Part shown: piece by piece, positions 27,316 to 36,275 of the stretch | Numbering within the stretch: position 1 is the first letter of the stretch | Layout of the letters: each line of letters begins with the position of its first letter | Assembly: GCF_010725885.1 (NCBI RefSeq) | Contig: NZ_AP022600.1 | Coordinates: forward strand, 4,898,001 to 4,962,000 | Direction of reading: 5' to 3' | Source: Mycolicibacterium tokaiense | GTDB taxonomy: Bacteria > Actinomycetota > Actinomycetes > Mycobacteriales > Mycobacteriaceae | DNA: 64,000 nucleotides | Notes under the pieces: model-generated | The model's input: the letters and a program-made list of their open reading frames with translations, nothing else | Databases searched by the model: none | What the model was told of the DNA's origin: nothing | Made by a program: the position numbers and the translations under genes

Positions 27316-28719
27316 ATGGGAACGTCAGCTGTCGCCGATCGTGAGGCGATGCTGGCCGCCCTGGCCCAGATGGAAACCCTGCAAGCGCAGATGAACTCAC
27401 TGTCCATCGACGCCTTCACCCCGCTGGAGTTGTTGGACCTGCAGCAGCGCCGCGAAACACTGGCCTGGCAACAACCCGTCCTCGACCACACGATCTACCA
27501 ACGCCTGCGCGCCGAATGCACCCCCAAAGAACTCGGCGCCAGCAGCTACACCAAAGTCCTGGCCGCCCGCCTGCGGATCAGCGAAGCCGAAGCGTTCCGG
27601 CGCCTCAAGAACGCCGAACTGCTCGGCCCGCGCACCGCCCTGACCGGTGAGCCGATGCCCCCTGCCTTGCCGAACGTCGCCGCCGCCCAAGAGAAAGGCC
27701 AACTCGGGCCTGAGCATGTCAGCGAGATCAAGTCGTTCTTCCGCACCCTGCCCCAATCGGTGGACTTCCAGGCCCGCGAGGCCGCCGAAACCGACCTGGC
27801 CCGGCATGCGTGCACTCTCGGTGTCGACGGGTTCGCTGCTGTTGCGGACCGGTTGAAGTATCTGCTCGATCAGGACGGCACCTTCACCGACGCCGACCGC
27901 CAAGCCCGCCGCGGGCTGCGCCTGGGCAGGCAACGCCCCGACGGCACCGTCCCTTTCTCCGGCTACCTGACGCCGGAAGCTGCGGCGACCTGGGAAGCGG
28001 TGAAGGCCAAGCTGGCGGCCCCCGGCATGTGCAATCCCGCCGATGACACCCCCCAGGTCGACGGCGAACCCGACTCCGAGCACGCGGCCACAGACGCCCG
28101 CACCCAGAGCCAACGCGACCACGATGCGTTCCTGGCGGCGGGTCGCGCGGTCCTGGCCTCGGGTGATCTCGGCCAACACAAGGGCCTACCGGCCACGATC
28201 ATCATCCGCACCGAACTCAAAGACCTGGAAAAAGCGGCCGGGCACGGACTCACCGCCGGCGGAACGTTGATTCCGATGCGCGACGTCATCCGCATGGCCT
28301 CCCACGCCTACCTCTGGCTGGCACTGTTCGACGGCAAGGGAGTGCCGCTGCACCTGGGGCGTACCCGCCGCACCGCCTCACCGGGACAACGCATCGTGCT
28401 GCTGGCCCAGCACCGCGGCTGCACCGCCCCAGGCTGCACCGCCGACGGCTACCACTCCGAGGTCCACCACGCGAACAAAGACTGGAAAGACGGCGGCAAC
28501 ACCGATGTCGAGGACATGACCTTGGCGTGCGGGCCGGACAACAGGATGGTCGAAACCACCGGCTGGACCACCCGCAACCGCCCCCAAGACGGGGTCACCG
28601 AATGGGTGCCGCCACCAGCCTTGGACTGCGGGCAATCCCGCACCAACCCCTACCACCACCCCGACCGCATCCTCGCCCCCGACGAACCCGACGACGACCC
28701 ACCCGGCGACGACCCCTGA
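27316..28719 (+). CDS. DUF222 / HNH endonuclease protein, 13E12 repeat family
   Basis: 467 residues. The long N-terminal DUF222 region (about 1-320) has the usual QQRRETLAWQQPVLDHTIYQ and LPATIIIRTELKDLE segments; the C-terminus is an HNH nuclease with a Cys pair (CTAPGC), HH in EVHHANKDWKDGGNT and CGPDNR. The 13E12 family is multi-copy in mycobacteria and its function is unclear; DNA damage-induced nuclease activity is plausible. The ATG at 27316 is chosen because of the -10 box inside the SOS site; the frame is open to 27229 without support. The last ~30 residues are acidic and Pro-rich. Confidence 0.9.
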   Translation: MGTSAVADREAMLAALAQMETLQAQMNSLSIDAFTPLELLDLQQRRETLAWQQPVLDHTIYQRLRAECTPKELGASSYTKVLAARLRISEAEAFRRLKNAELLGPRTALTGEPMPPALPNVAAAQEKGQLGPEHVSEIKSFFRTLPQSVDFQAREAAETDLARHACTLGVDGFAAVADRLKYLLDQDGTFTDADRQARRGLRLGRQRPDGTVPFSGYLTPEAAATWEAVKAKLAAPGMCNPADDTPQVDGEPDSEHAATDARTQSQRDHDAFLAAGRAVLASGDLGQHKGLPATIIIRTELKDLEKAAGHGLTAGGTLIPMRDVIRMASHAYLWLALFDGKGVPLHLGRTRRTASPGQRIVLLAQHRGCTAPGCTADGYHSEVHHANKDWKDGGNTDVEDMTLACGPDNRMVETTGWTTRNRPQDGVTEWVPPPALDCGQSRTNPYHHPDRILAPDEPDDDPPGDDP

Positions 28720-28810
28720 GCGCAGCGAAAGCCAATGAGCCGACGGACCCACCAGGGGCCGCCGGCCAGAGGTGCGCGCCGAGGCATGGCTGAACCGCAC
28801 CGCGACGCCC

Positions 28811-28816
28811 TAGGGT
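28811..28816 (+). promoter_or_regulatory. Candidate leaderless -10 element (TAGGGT)
   Basis: TAGGGT fits TANNNT and ends 7 bp before the ATG at 28824 of the TPR-like gene, which has no Shine-Dalgarno sequence. Confidence 0.4.
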
Positions 28817-28823
28817 ATGCAGC

Positions 28824-30491
28824 ATGACTACCGACACGGTGGACGCCGAACCCTATTACGACCTCGGTACGTATCACCGTCCTGTCGAAACCCCCTCGGC
28901 AGAAGCACAATTGTGGTTCGACCGCGGCCTCGTCTGGGCCTATGCATTCAACCACGACGAGGCCATCGCCTGTTTCGAAAAGGCACTCAGCCACGACCCG
29001 ATGCTGGCGATCGCGCGCTGGGGCATCGCGTATGCGATCGGCCCCAATTACAACAAGGCCTGGGACGCCTTCGACCCTGTCGACATGGCCGTATCGCTGG
29101 CCCGTGCCCGGACCGAGCTCGAGCTCGCCGCAGAGGGTCGCGCCACACCCGCCGAACGCGGGCTGATCGACGCTCTGGCCGCCCGCTTCCCCACCGACGA
29201 CCCGAACGATTCGACCGCGCTGTCGGCCGGCCACACGGCCTACGCCGACGCGATGCTGGAGCTCAGCGCTGCCCATCCCGCCGACATCGACATCCAGACG
29301 CTGGCCGCCGACGCCCTGGTGAATGTCACGGCGTGGGCGTTGTGGGACACCCGTACCGGTGAGCCCGCCCCCGGCTCCCGTGTGCTGGAGGCGACCCGCA
29401 TCCTGGACGCCGCGCTGGCCACCGACGCCGGCAAGGCACATCCCGGGCTACTGCACATCTACCTCCACACCATGGAGATGTCCGCTCATCCGGAGGTCGC
29501 GCTGCCCGCCGCCGACCTGCTGCGCAATCTCGTGCCCGACGCCGGGCACCTGCAGCACATGCCCACCCACATCGACGTGCTGTGCGGCGACTACCGCACC
29601 TCGGTGGTGTCGAATCAGTCCGCGGTCCGCGCCGACCGCAAGTTCGTGGAAAACGAAGGGCCACTGAACTTCTACTCGCTGTACCGCGCCCATGATCTGC
29701 ATTTTGTGGTGTACTCGGCGATGTTCAGCGGTCAGTTCGGCGTGGCACTCGCGGCCGCTGAGGAACTGGCGGGTCAGCTGACGCCGGAGTTGCTGTCCAT
29801 TGCCTCGCCCCCGATGGCTGACTGGCTGGAGGCGTTCGTGCCGTTGCGGACCCACGTGCTGATCCGGTTCGGCCGCTGGGATGACCTGCTTTCCCAGGCA
29901 CTGCCCGACGACACGGCGCTCTACTGCACCACTGCTGCCACCATCCACTACGGCCGCGGCGTCGCGTATGCCGCCACCGGTCAGACGGCGCAGGCCAGGG
30001 TGGAACGCGAGGCCTTCGAAGCCGCGTATGCCGGCATTCCGGAGAGCCGCTACCTGTTCAACAACACCAGCCGCGACATCCTCGACGTCGCGCGCGCCAT
30101 GCTGGACGGCGAGATCGCCTACCGCGAGGGCAACCACGAGGTGGCGTTCGAAAGCCTGCGCAAGGCAATCGAATTGGATGATTCACTGCCCTACGACGAA
30201 CCCTGGGGGTGGATGCAGCCCACCCGGCACGCCTACGGTGCGCTGCTGCTGGAGCAGGGCCGCGTGGCAGAAGCGGCCCAGGTGTACGAGGCCGATCTGG
30301 GGCTGGATCCCACGCTGGCGCGCTCCTGCCAGCACCCGAACAACCTGTGGAGCCTGCACGGCTATCACGAATGCCTGCAGAGGTTGGGCCGCACCGCGGA
30401 GGCTCAGATCATCAGCCGCCAGCTGGACCTGGCGGTGGCCCGGGCCGACGTGCCGATCACCGCCTCGTGCGCGTGCCGGATGAGCGCCTGA
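28824..30491 (+). CDS. TPR-repeat-like soluble protein
   Basis: 555 residues, no signal or membrane segment. Helix pairs resemble tetratricopeptide repeats: LWFDRGLVWAYAFNHDEAIACF, then FEKALSHDP (about 30-60), and late copies near 430-540 (REGNHEVAFESLRKAIELD; GALLLEQGRVAEAAQVYEADL; GYHECLQRLGRTAEAQ). The middle carries HIYLHTMEMS and HLQHMPTHIDVLCGDY, conserved histidine-rich loops. Such proteins are mostly uncharacterised and may scaffold others. It closes with CACRMSA. Convergent with the broken HNH gene. Function unknown. Confidence 0.78.
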   Translation: MTTDTVDAEPYYDLGTYHRPVETPSAEAQLWFDRGLVWAYAFNHDEAIACFEKALSHDPMLAIARWGIAYAIGPNYNKAWDAFDPVDMAVSLARARTELELAAEGRATPAERGLIDALAARFPTDDPNDSTALSAGHTAYADAMLELSAAHPADIDIQTLAADALVNVTAWALWDTRTGEPAPGSRVLEATRILDAALATDAGKAHPGLLHIYLHTMEMSAHPEVALPAADLLRNLVPDAGHLQHMPTHIDVLCGDYRTSVVSNQSAVRADRKFVENEGPLNFYSLYRAHDLHFVVYSAMFSGQFGVALAAAEELAGQLTPELLSIASPPMADWLEAFVPLRTHVLIRFGRWDDLLSQALPDDTALYCTTAATIHYGRGVAYAATGQTAQARVEREAFEAAYAGIPESRYLFNNTSRDILDVARAMLDGEIAYREGNHEVAFESLRKAIELDDSLPYDEPWGWMQPTRHAYGALLLEQGRVAEAAQVYEADLGLDPTLARSCQHPNNLWSLHGYHECLQRLGRTAEAQIISRQLDLAVARADVPITASCACRMSA

Positions 30492-30506
30492 CGCGGCCGA
30501 CGTCTG

Positions 30507-31414
30507 TCAAGCAGCGCTGAACCTCGCGAACCGAACGGCCAGGCGTTCAGGGTCGGGGCGATCAGCGCGCCGTTTGGGTATGTGCATCAGAGGCTGTTCA
30601 TGGTGATGTTGCAGACCATGGCGGAGCATAGGGCCGTCGATCTCGTCCAACAGTCGGTGATGTATCTCGATCGTGAGGTCGGGCCGAATACCGAGAATGT
30701 TCTGGTCGTAGGCGGCGTGGTGAATCTTGCACAGCGCTAGGCCATTGGGGACCACCGGGAGCCCAAGTGGTTCGCTGTCGGGCAGTATGTGGGCCGCATC
30801 GAGTAACTCTCGATGCTTCAGCGCACACACCGCGCAGCGCACCTCGTAGGCAAGCATCACGCGACTTGCGAAAAGCGGTTGATGCAGGCGGCGCTTGGTC
30901 TCGGCAAGCAGATAGCGTTTCAGCGCACCCTCCATCGGGCTGTCCAGGTCCACATCGACCTGATCCGGCGTAAGTGCCAGGACGAACTGATCCTGCTCAG
31001 CTTCTTCATCGATCAGGTACACGGGAGAGATGGCGTTGAAGATGCCAGGAGCGACCCCTACGAACCAGATCAATGGCAATCGATATCTCAAAGCGATTCG
31101 AAGTCCTTCGTTTTCGGTGCTGCCCCGCTGATCCCGTCGGAGCTTGTACCTGTGCAGGCCATCGGGTCCTTCTCGGTCGTCGTATGCCGCGATCCCCGCC
31201 TTGGGGTATGAGGTGGTGATTGACAGTGCCGCGTGCCACCCCGCGGGCTTTCTGATCCCGCGCCGCGATCGATCAGAGGAAACCGCTCTCCACCCACCAC
31301 GAAATCGTTTGCGAGCTCATCGCGGGTGATCGGCCGAGTGCCATCCAGCGTCTGCCTGCGGACCCATTCCAGCGCAGCCGAGCGCAACGCCTCTTGGTCG
31401 AATCCAGGGACCAC
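30507..31414 (-). pseudogene. HNH endonuclease gene broken by a -1 frameshift
   Basis: Two minus-strand frames make one protein. The upstream frame from GTG 31414 reads GFDQEALRSAALEWVRRQ and ANDFVVGGERFPLIDRGAG, then turns to nonsense. The other frame continues from GIRKPAGWHAALSITT into LRYRLPLIWFVGVAPGIFNAI and an HNH-like core (CAVCALKHRELLDAAHILPD; ALCKIHHAAYDQN), stopping at 30507. The switch is at a CCC run at 31257-31259; one more C would restore it, and 908 bp is 1 short of a multiple of three. Intact homologues run through. Either a real pseudogene or a sequencing error; the nuclease family is a restriction-like HNH protein. Confidence 0.82.
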
Positions 31415-31470
31415 GGCCGTATTTTGCCCTGCGGCCGCAACAGCGGCGGCGGTTTCGTCGAGGATCCGGG

Positions 31471-31476
31471 TACCTT
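31471..31476 (+). promoter_or_regulatory. Candidate leaderless -10 element (TACCTT)
   Basis: TACCTT ends 6 bp before the GTG at 31483; no ribosome site is present. It supports the GTG as the true start of the rhomboid-like gene. Confidence 0.4.
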
Positions 31477-31482
31477 CGGACG

Positions 31483-32124
31483 GTGGCTCAATGGTCGGAC
31501 ACTGCTGATCGTACGACGCGGCCCCGGTTCGCCGGCGGCGCACCGCTGACCTTCACCTGGCTGGGTGTACTCCTGGCCACCACGCTGATCCAGCACGCCC
31601 TCACCGGCCACAAGCTGCGCGAGGTTCTGCTGGGCGGCTCGACCAATCTGCACCACCTGGCCGTGGACCCCGTTCAGGTGTTGGTGGCCAGCCTGCTGTG
31701 GATCGACGGCTACTACTGGTGGCCGTGGGCCATCGTCTTCGCCCTGTTCCTGGCGCCGGCGGAGCGCTGGCTCGGACAATGGCGCTGGCTCGCGGTCGGG
31801 TTGCTGGCCCACGTCATCGCCACCTACGTCAGCGAGGGTGTGCTCTACCTGCAGATCCGGGAGGCCATCGCCTCACCGCGCCTGACCGACGCCCGTGACA
31901 TCGGCGTCAGTTACTTCGTCGCCGGAATCGCCGGAGTGCTGACCTACCGCATCGTGGTGCCGTGGCGCTGGTGCTACACCGCGGTGATGGTCCTGGCGGT
32001 GGGCATTCCGTTGGCCGTTCATCCGAACTTCACCGCCCTCGGACACGCGTGCGCCCTGGCGGTCGGTCTGGCGTGCTATCCGCTGGTGCGTAGACTCACG
32101 CCTCGTGGCCCTCAGCGACCTTGA
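31483..32124 (+). CDS. Rhomboid-like integral membrane protein
   Basis: 213 residues with about six hydrophobic segments. The order fits rhomboid-like proteins: LTFTWLGVLLATTLI early, a first loop LHHLAVDPVQVLVASLLW, GVSYFVAGIAGVL (the position of the rhomboid GxSG serine; here GVSY), and FTALGHACALAVGL with a histidine in the last helix. Serine and histidine are placed where a catalytic pair could be, but proteolysis is unproven; many actinobacterial members are uncharacterised. GTG start. The end overlaps the deaminase start by 20 bp. Confidence 0.7.
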   Translation: MAQWSDTADRTTRPRFAGGAPLTFTWLGVLLATTLIQHALTGHKLREVLLGGSTNLHHLAVDPVQVLVASLLWIDGYYWWPWAIVFALFLAPAERWLGQWRWLAVGLLAHVIATYVSEGVLYLQIREAIASPRLTDARDIGVSYFVAGIAGVLTYRIVVPWRWCYTAVMVLAVGIPLAVHPNFTALGHACALAVGLACYPLVRRLTPRGPQRP

Positions 32125-32584
32125 CGTCGAACTGTTGGCGCGGTGTGTCGAACTGGCTCGCGTCGCACTCGACGACGGAGACGAGCCGTTCGGGTCCGTC
32201 CTGGTGGACGCCGACGGCAACATCCTGTTCGAGGACCGCAACCGCGTCCAGGGTGGTGACGCCACCCAGCACCCGGAATTCGCCATCGCCCGGTGGGCCG
32301 CAGAGAACGTGGCACCCGTTCGCCGGGTCCGAGCCACCGTGTACACCTCCGGCGAGCACTGCCCCATGTGCGCGGCGGCGCATGCCTGGGTGGGGCTCGG
32401 ACGCATCGTCTACGCCACCTCGTCCCAGCAGCTCTCGCAGTGGCTCGGCGAATGGGGTGTACCCGCCGCGCCGGTCGCGGCGTTGCCCATCACCACCGTC
32501 GCGCCCCGTGTGGTCACCGACGGACCCGCCCCACAATTCGAGGCCGAAATGAAAGCCCTGTACGAAGCCCGGTTCCGCTCATGA
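32105..32584 (+). CDS. Zinc-dependent nucleoside/base deaminase (CMP/dCMP deaminase family)
   Basis: 159 residues. Zinc and catalytic residues are His56-Pro57-Glu58 (HPEF) and Cys86, Cys89 (CPMC), the cytidine/guanine deaminase pattern. The segment EPFGSVLVDADGNI is that of guanine deaminase or TadA-type proteins; the following YTSGEHCPMCAAAH is also near GuaD. It may deaminate a free base or nucleoside; it is shorter and different from the tRNA-specific TadA. GTG start within the upstream gene; TAGACT at 32091 could be a -10 box. Its stop overlaps the GH13 start (ATGA). Confidence 0.85.
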   Translation: MALSDLDVELLARCVELARVALDDGDEPFGSVLVDADGNILFEDRNRVQGGDATQHPEFAIARWAAENVAPVRRVRATVYTSGEHCPMCAAAHAWVGLGRIVYATSSQQLSQWLGEWGVPAAPVAALPITTVAPRVVTDGPAPQFEAEMKALYEARFRS

Positions 32585-33879
32585 CCGAGCCCGAGTGGGT
32601 CGAACACGCAATCTGGTGGCAGATCTACCCGCTCGGATTCGTGGGTGCTTTCCCCGCCGACGTCGACCCCGGGCCCGACGAGCACCGGCTGCGCAGGGTG
32701 ATCGACTGGCTCGACCACGCCATCACCCTCGGCGCCTCCGGCATTGCGCTCGGTCCGGTATTCGCCTCGCGCACACACGGTTACGACACCACCGATCACC
32801 GCCGCATCGATCCGCGCCTCGGTGACGACAGCGACTTCGACGCCGTGGTCGGCGCCGCACACGAGCGCGGATTGCGGGTGCTGCTGGACGGGGTGTTCAA
32901 CCACGTGGGTACCGATTTCCCCGCCTACCGGGCTGCCGTCGACGGCGACGAGGACGCCGCCCGTTGGTTCCGTGGCCGGCCGGGCCGGTTCCACACCTTC
33001 GAAGGTCACGGCGAGCTGATCACCCTCAACCACAACAACCCCACGGTGGTGGACTACACCGTCGAGGTGATGTCGCACTGGCTGGATCGTGGCGCCGACG
33101 GGTGGCGGCTGGATGCGGCATACGCTGTGCCGCAACGGTTCTGGAGTCAGGTACTGCCGCGGGTACGGGAAGCCCATCCGCAGGCGTGGTTCGTCGGCGA
33201 GGTCATCCACGGCGATTACACCGGGATGGTCACCCAGGCGGGCTTCGACGCCGTCACCCAGTACGAACTGTGGAAGGCGATCTGGAGCAGCCTCAACGAC
33301 GGTAACTTCCACGAACTGAACTGGGCTCTGCGCCGGCACAACGAGTTCCTGGACTGCTTCGTCCCGCAGACCTTCATCGGCAATCACGACGTCACCCGCA
33401 TCGCCAGTAAACTGGACCATCCCGCGCACGTCGCGCACGCGGTGGTGCTGCTCATGACGCTCGGTGGGGTGCCCACCATCTACGCCGGTGACGAGTTCGG
33501 ATTCCAGGGCATCAAGGAGGACCGGGCCGGCGGCGACGACGCCGTGCGTCCGGAGTTCGGCTCTCCCCCGTTCCCGGCCGACGAGACCGGCCGGGAACTG
33601 TTCGCCCTGCACCAGTTCCTGATCGGCCTGCGCCGCCGCCACCCCTGGTTGCACACCGCGCGCACCAAGTCCGTCAGCGTCGACAACCGCGGGTTTGTCT
33701 ACGAAACCCGCGGCGACGACCGGGCTTTGGTGGTGGCGCTCAACATCGACGACGCCCCCATGCCGTTGGACGTGCCCGGCCTGGTGGTTGCCGGCTCCGG
33801 GGCCCCGCCGCAGGAACGGGTGCAGCGCGCCGAGGTGCCCGCGCACGGCTGGCTGATCCTGGAACCGGGAACAAAATAG
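32581..33879 (+). CDS. GH13 alpha-amylase family glycosidase
   Basis: 432 residues, compact (beta/alpha)8 GH13. The four family regions are visible: DGVFNH (103-108), GWRLDAAY with nucleophile Asp178, FVGEVIH with acid/base Glu207 and FIGNHD with Asp270. It opens directly with WWQIYPLGF, so there is no extra N-terminal carbohydrate-binding domain, and there is no signal peptide, so it is cytoplasmic. Likely to act on alpha-glucans, trehalose or a glucosyl donor. The start is ATG 32581, coupled to the deaminase; the frame is open to 32293 only as a shadow of it. Confidence 0.9.
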   Translation: MTEPEWVEHAIWWQIYPLGFVGAFPADVDPGPDEHRLRRVIDWLDHAITLGASGIALGPVFASRTHGYDTTDHRRIDPRLGDDSDFDAVVGAAHERGLRVLLDGVFNHVGTDFPAYRAAVDGDEDAARWFRGRPGRFHTFEGHGELITLNHNNPTVVDYTVEVMSHWLDRGADGWRLDAAYAVPQRFWSQVLPRVREAHPQAWFVGEVIHGDYTGMVTQAGFDAVTQYELWKAIWSSLNDGNFHELNWALRRHNEFLDCFVPQTFIGNHDVTRIASKLDHPAHVAHAVVLLMTLGGVPTIYAGDEFGFQGIKEDRAGGDDAVRPEFGSPPFPADETGRELFALHQFLIGLRRRHPWLHTARTKSVSVDNRGFVYETRGDDRALVVALNIDDAPMPLDVPGLVVAGSGAPPQERVQRAEVPAHGWLILEPGTK

Positions 33880-33902
33880 GCTCCTGCGACGTTGGCCGAC
33901 TC

Positions 33903-34316
33903 GTGACCGAACTGAGCCCCACCGAGTGGGTACGCGAGCAGACCGAACGCATCCTGGCCCAGGGCACCACCGACGGCGTGGAGGTGATGGACCGCCCTGT
34001 CGTCCTGTTCACCACCACCGGGGCCAAATCCGGCAAGAAGCGGTATGTCCCGCTCATGCGGGTCGAGGAGAACGGCCGCTACGCCATGGTGGCGTCCAAG
34101 GGTGGCGACCCGCAGCACCCGTCCTGGTACCACAACGTCAAGGCCAACCCCACCGTCACGGTGCAGGACGGCGAGAAGGTCTTCACCTTGACCGCCCGCG
34201 AGATCGACGGCGCCGAGCGTGAGCACTGGTGGAAGCTCGCGGTCGAGGCCTACCCGCCCTACGCCGAGTACCAGACCAAGACCGATCGCCAGATCCCGGT
34301 CTTCGTCCTCGAGTGA
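33903..34316 (+). CDS. Deazaflavin (F420)-dependent nitroreductase family protein (Ddn-like)
   Basis: 137 residues, split beta-barrel of the Ddn/DDN family. The core TTTGAKSGKKRYVPLMRVEENGRYAMVASKGGDP is the signature of F420H2-binding proteins, followed by HPSWYHNVKANPTVTVQDG. Such enzymes reduce quinones or nitro compounds with F420H2 and protect from redox stress. The GTG start is 23 bp after the GH13 gene; convergent with the response regulator gene, with only 4 bp between stops. A second, less similar member is at 59075-59497. Confidence 0.9.
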   Translation: MTELSPTEWVREQTERILAQGTTDGVEVMDRPVVLFTTTGAKSGKKRYVPLMRVEENGRYAMVASKGGDPQHPSWYHNVKANPTVTVQDGEKVFTLTAREIDGAEREHWWKLAVEAYPPYAEYQTKTDRQIPVFVLE

Positions 34317-34320
34317 CCTC

Positions 34321-34968
34321 TTAACCCTGCAGGTAGGCCAGCACGGCCAGCACCCGGCGATTGCGTTCGTCACCCGCGTGCAGGTCCAGCTTGGTGAAAA
34401 TGCTGCGGATGTGCTTTTCCACCGCCCCTTCGGTGACCACCATGGTGCGCGCGATGCTGGTGTTGGAGTGCCCCTCCGCCATCAGCGTCAGCACCTCACT
34501 CTCCCGTGCGGTCAAAGTACGTAGCGGTTCGTCGCGACGGCGCCGCACCAGGAGCTGATTGACCACCTCGCGGTCCAGGACGGTCCCACCGGCCGCTACC
34601 CGTTCCACGGCGTCGAGGAACTCGTCGATGGCCATCACCCGGTCCTTCAGCAGATAGCCGATGGCGCCGGTACCCGCGGCCAGCAGGTCATCGGCGTAGG
34701 ACGCCTCGACGTACTGCGAGAGCACCAGCACCGGCGACCCCGGCACCTTTCGGCGAGCCTCCACCGCCGCGCGCAGCCCTTCGTCGGTGTGCGACGGCGG
34801 CATTCGCACGTCGACCACCGAGATGTCCGGCCGGTGCTCCTCGACCGCCGCGACCAGTGCGGGACCGTCGCCCACCGCCGCCACCACCCGGTGGCCGTTC
34901 TCGGTCAGCAGCCGCACCAGGCCTTCCCTCAACAGCACCGAATCGTCGGCCACCACCACTGTCAGCAC
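34321..34968 (-). CDS. NarL/LuxR-type response regulator
   Basis: 215 residues. The receiver domain has acidic residues DD (8-9), phosphoacceptor Asp53 (VVDVRMPP), and Lys in LLKDRV; the C-terminal LuxR helix-turn-helix is LTARESEVLTLMAEGHSNTSIARTM, then TEGAVEKHIRSIFTKL. It overlaps the kinase gene by 7 bp, which means co-translation and a cognate pair. Targets unknown. Confidence 0.93.
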   Translation of the reverse strand: MLTVVVADDSVLLREGLVRLLTENGHRVVAAVGDGPALVAAVEEHRPDISVVDVRMPPSHTDEGLRAAVEARRKVPGSPVLVLSQYVEASYADDLLAAGTGAIGYLLKDRVMAIDEFLDAVERVAAGGTVLDREVVNQLLVRRRRDEPLRTLTARESEVLTLMAEGHSNTSIARTMVVTEGAVEKHIRSIFTKLDLHAGDERNRRVLAVLAYLQG

Positions 34969-36239
34969 GGCAGCTCCACCCCGATCGTCGTCGGCCCACC
35001 CGCGGGGCTGTCCACGGTCAGCGTGCCGCCTCCGGCGCGTACCCGGTCGGCCAGGCCGGACAGTCCATGGCCCTTGCCGACATGGGCGCCACCGTCACCG
35101 TCGTCGGTGATCTGCACACGCAGCGCCCTCGGCCCCTGCGCCAGCGTGACCCGACAACACCCCGCGCGGGAGTGTTTGGCGACATTGGTCAACGCCTCGG
35201 CCACCGCGAAGTACGCGGTGGTTTCCACCACCGCAGCCGGCCGCCTGGCCGGGGTGCCCAGGTCGGGGTCGACAACCAGGTCGACCGGGACCGGGCACCG
35301 CGCCGCCAGGGCGGCCAGTGCACTGGGCAGCCCGCGGTCGGTGAGCACCGGCGGAGCGATGCCCCGCGACAGCGCCCGCAGCTCGTCGAGGGTCTCCTGG
35401 GTCTGCCCGATCGCCTCGTCGAGGGTGCGACGCAACGCCTCGGGATCGGTGTCGAGGTGTCGGCGGGCCCGGGTCAGGTCCATCGCCAGCCGGATCAACC
35501 TCTGCTGCGGCCCGTCGTGGATGTCGCGTTCCAGCCGGCGCAGCGCAATCGCCTCCGCCGACGCCGCGGCTGCCTTCTGATCGCTGAGCACCGTGATGGT
35601 CTGGCGCATCTCGGCCACCCCGCTGAGCAGCAGCCTGCTGAACCCCGCCGAGAACAACGCACAGCCGCGCACCACCAGCGGCAACGTGATCAGACAGACC
35701 AGGCCCGCCGCCGTCTGGAACCCGATGCGCGCCAGGTCGCTGTCCCCCAGCCCGATCAGCTGCGCCAGCGACACGTTGTCCCGGCCACGGGGAATGCTCC
35801 AGTCCCACAACACCGTCGACGTGCCCCCCACCGCCGTCGCCCACCAACTGACCACCACACAGAAGGTGGCCAGCGAGACGGGCAACACCAGGATGCCGTG
35901 GGCGACGTCGAGCCAGAACTGCACCTGCCCCAAGGGGGTGAGCATGCGCTTCCAGATCCCGGCGCCCGCAGCGGCCGCCGGGTAGGCGGGCCGGGCCCGG
36001 GGCCGGCGCAGCACCCCCGCGATCCGGAGGCGCTCGATATCGGCGAACGCCCGGCCGGTCAGCAGGGTCAGCGTCAGGATGGGCACGCCCACGATGATCA
36101 CCACCGTGCCCAGCCCGACGGACAACCCCGTGACCAGCACGCAGAAGCTCAGCACGGCCAACGGGAACCCGAACAGGACATAGCCGGTGTCGATGGCGAG
36201 CTGACGCAGCACAGCTTTCACCTGCACGACGCTAGGCAC
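34962..36239 (-). CDS. Sensor histidine kinase (HisKA_3 type)
   Basis: 425 residues. About four to five N-terminal membrane helices (within 20-200) with only short outside loops, so the signal is probably sensed in the membrane. The dimerisation/phosphoacceptor domain holds His241 in LERDIHDGPQQR, typical of NarL-partner kinases; the ATP domain has EALTNVAKHS (N box) and GHGLSGLADRV (G box). Similar kinases in actinobacteria have an N-terminal sensor fold of unknown ligand. GTG start at 36239; other in-frame starts lie close by. It is read before the regulator. Confidence 0.9.
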   Translation of the reverse strand: MPSVVQVKAVLRQLAIDTGYVLFGFPLAVLSFCVLVTGLSVGLGTVVIIVGVPILTLTLLTGRAFADIERLRIAGVLRRPRARPAYPAAAAGAGIWKRMLTPLGQVQFWLDVAHGILVLPVSLATFCVVVSWWATAVGGTSTVLWDWSIPRGRDNVSLAQLIGLGDSDLARIGFQTAAGLVCLITLPLVVRGCALFSAGFSRLLLSGVAEMRQTITVLSDQKAAAASAEAIALRRLERDIHDGPQQRLIRLAMDLTRARRHLDTDPEALRRTLDEAIGQTQETLDELRALSRGIAPPVLTDRGLPSALAALAARCPVPVDLVVDPDLGTPARRPAAVVETTAYFAVAEALTNVAKHSRAGCCRVTLAQGPRALRVQITDDGDGGAHVGKGHGLSGLADRVRAGGGTLTVDSPAGGPTTIGVELPC

Positions 36240-36275
36240 GTTGCGTCGTCACCCCCATCCCGTACGCCTGCGTGT

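Noticed and set aside
27229..28719. A mobile element around the 13E12 gene
   Set aside because: No terminal inverted repeats or target-site duplication seen, and no transposase; the only palindrome is the SOS box.
31088..31543. A separate small gene upstream of the HNH gene
   Set aside because: Its second half is nonsense while the continuing sequence lies in the next frame, so it is the first part of the frameshifted HNH gene.
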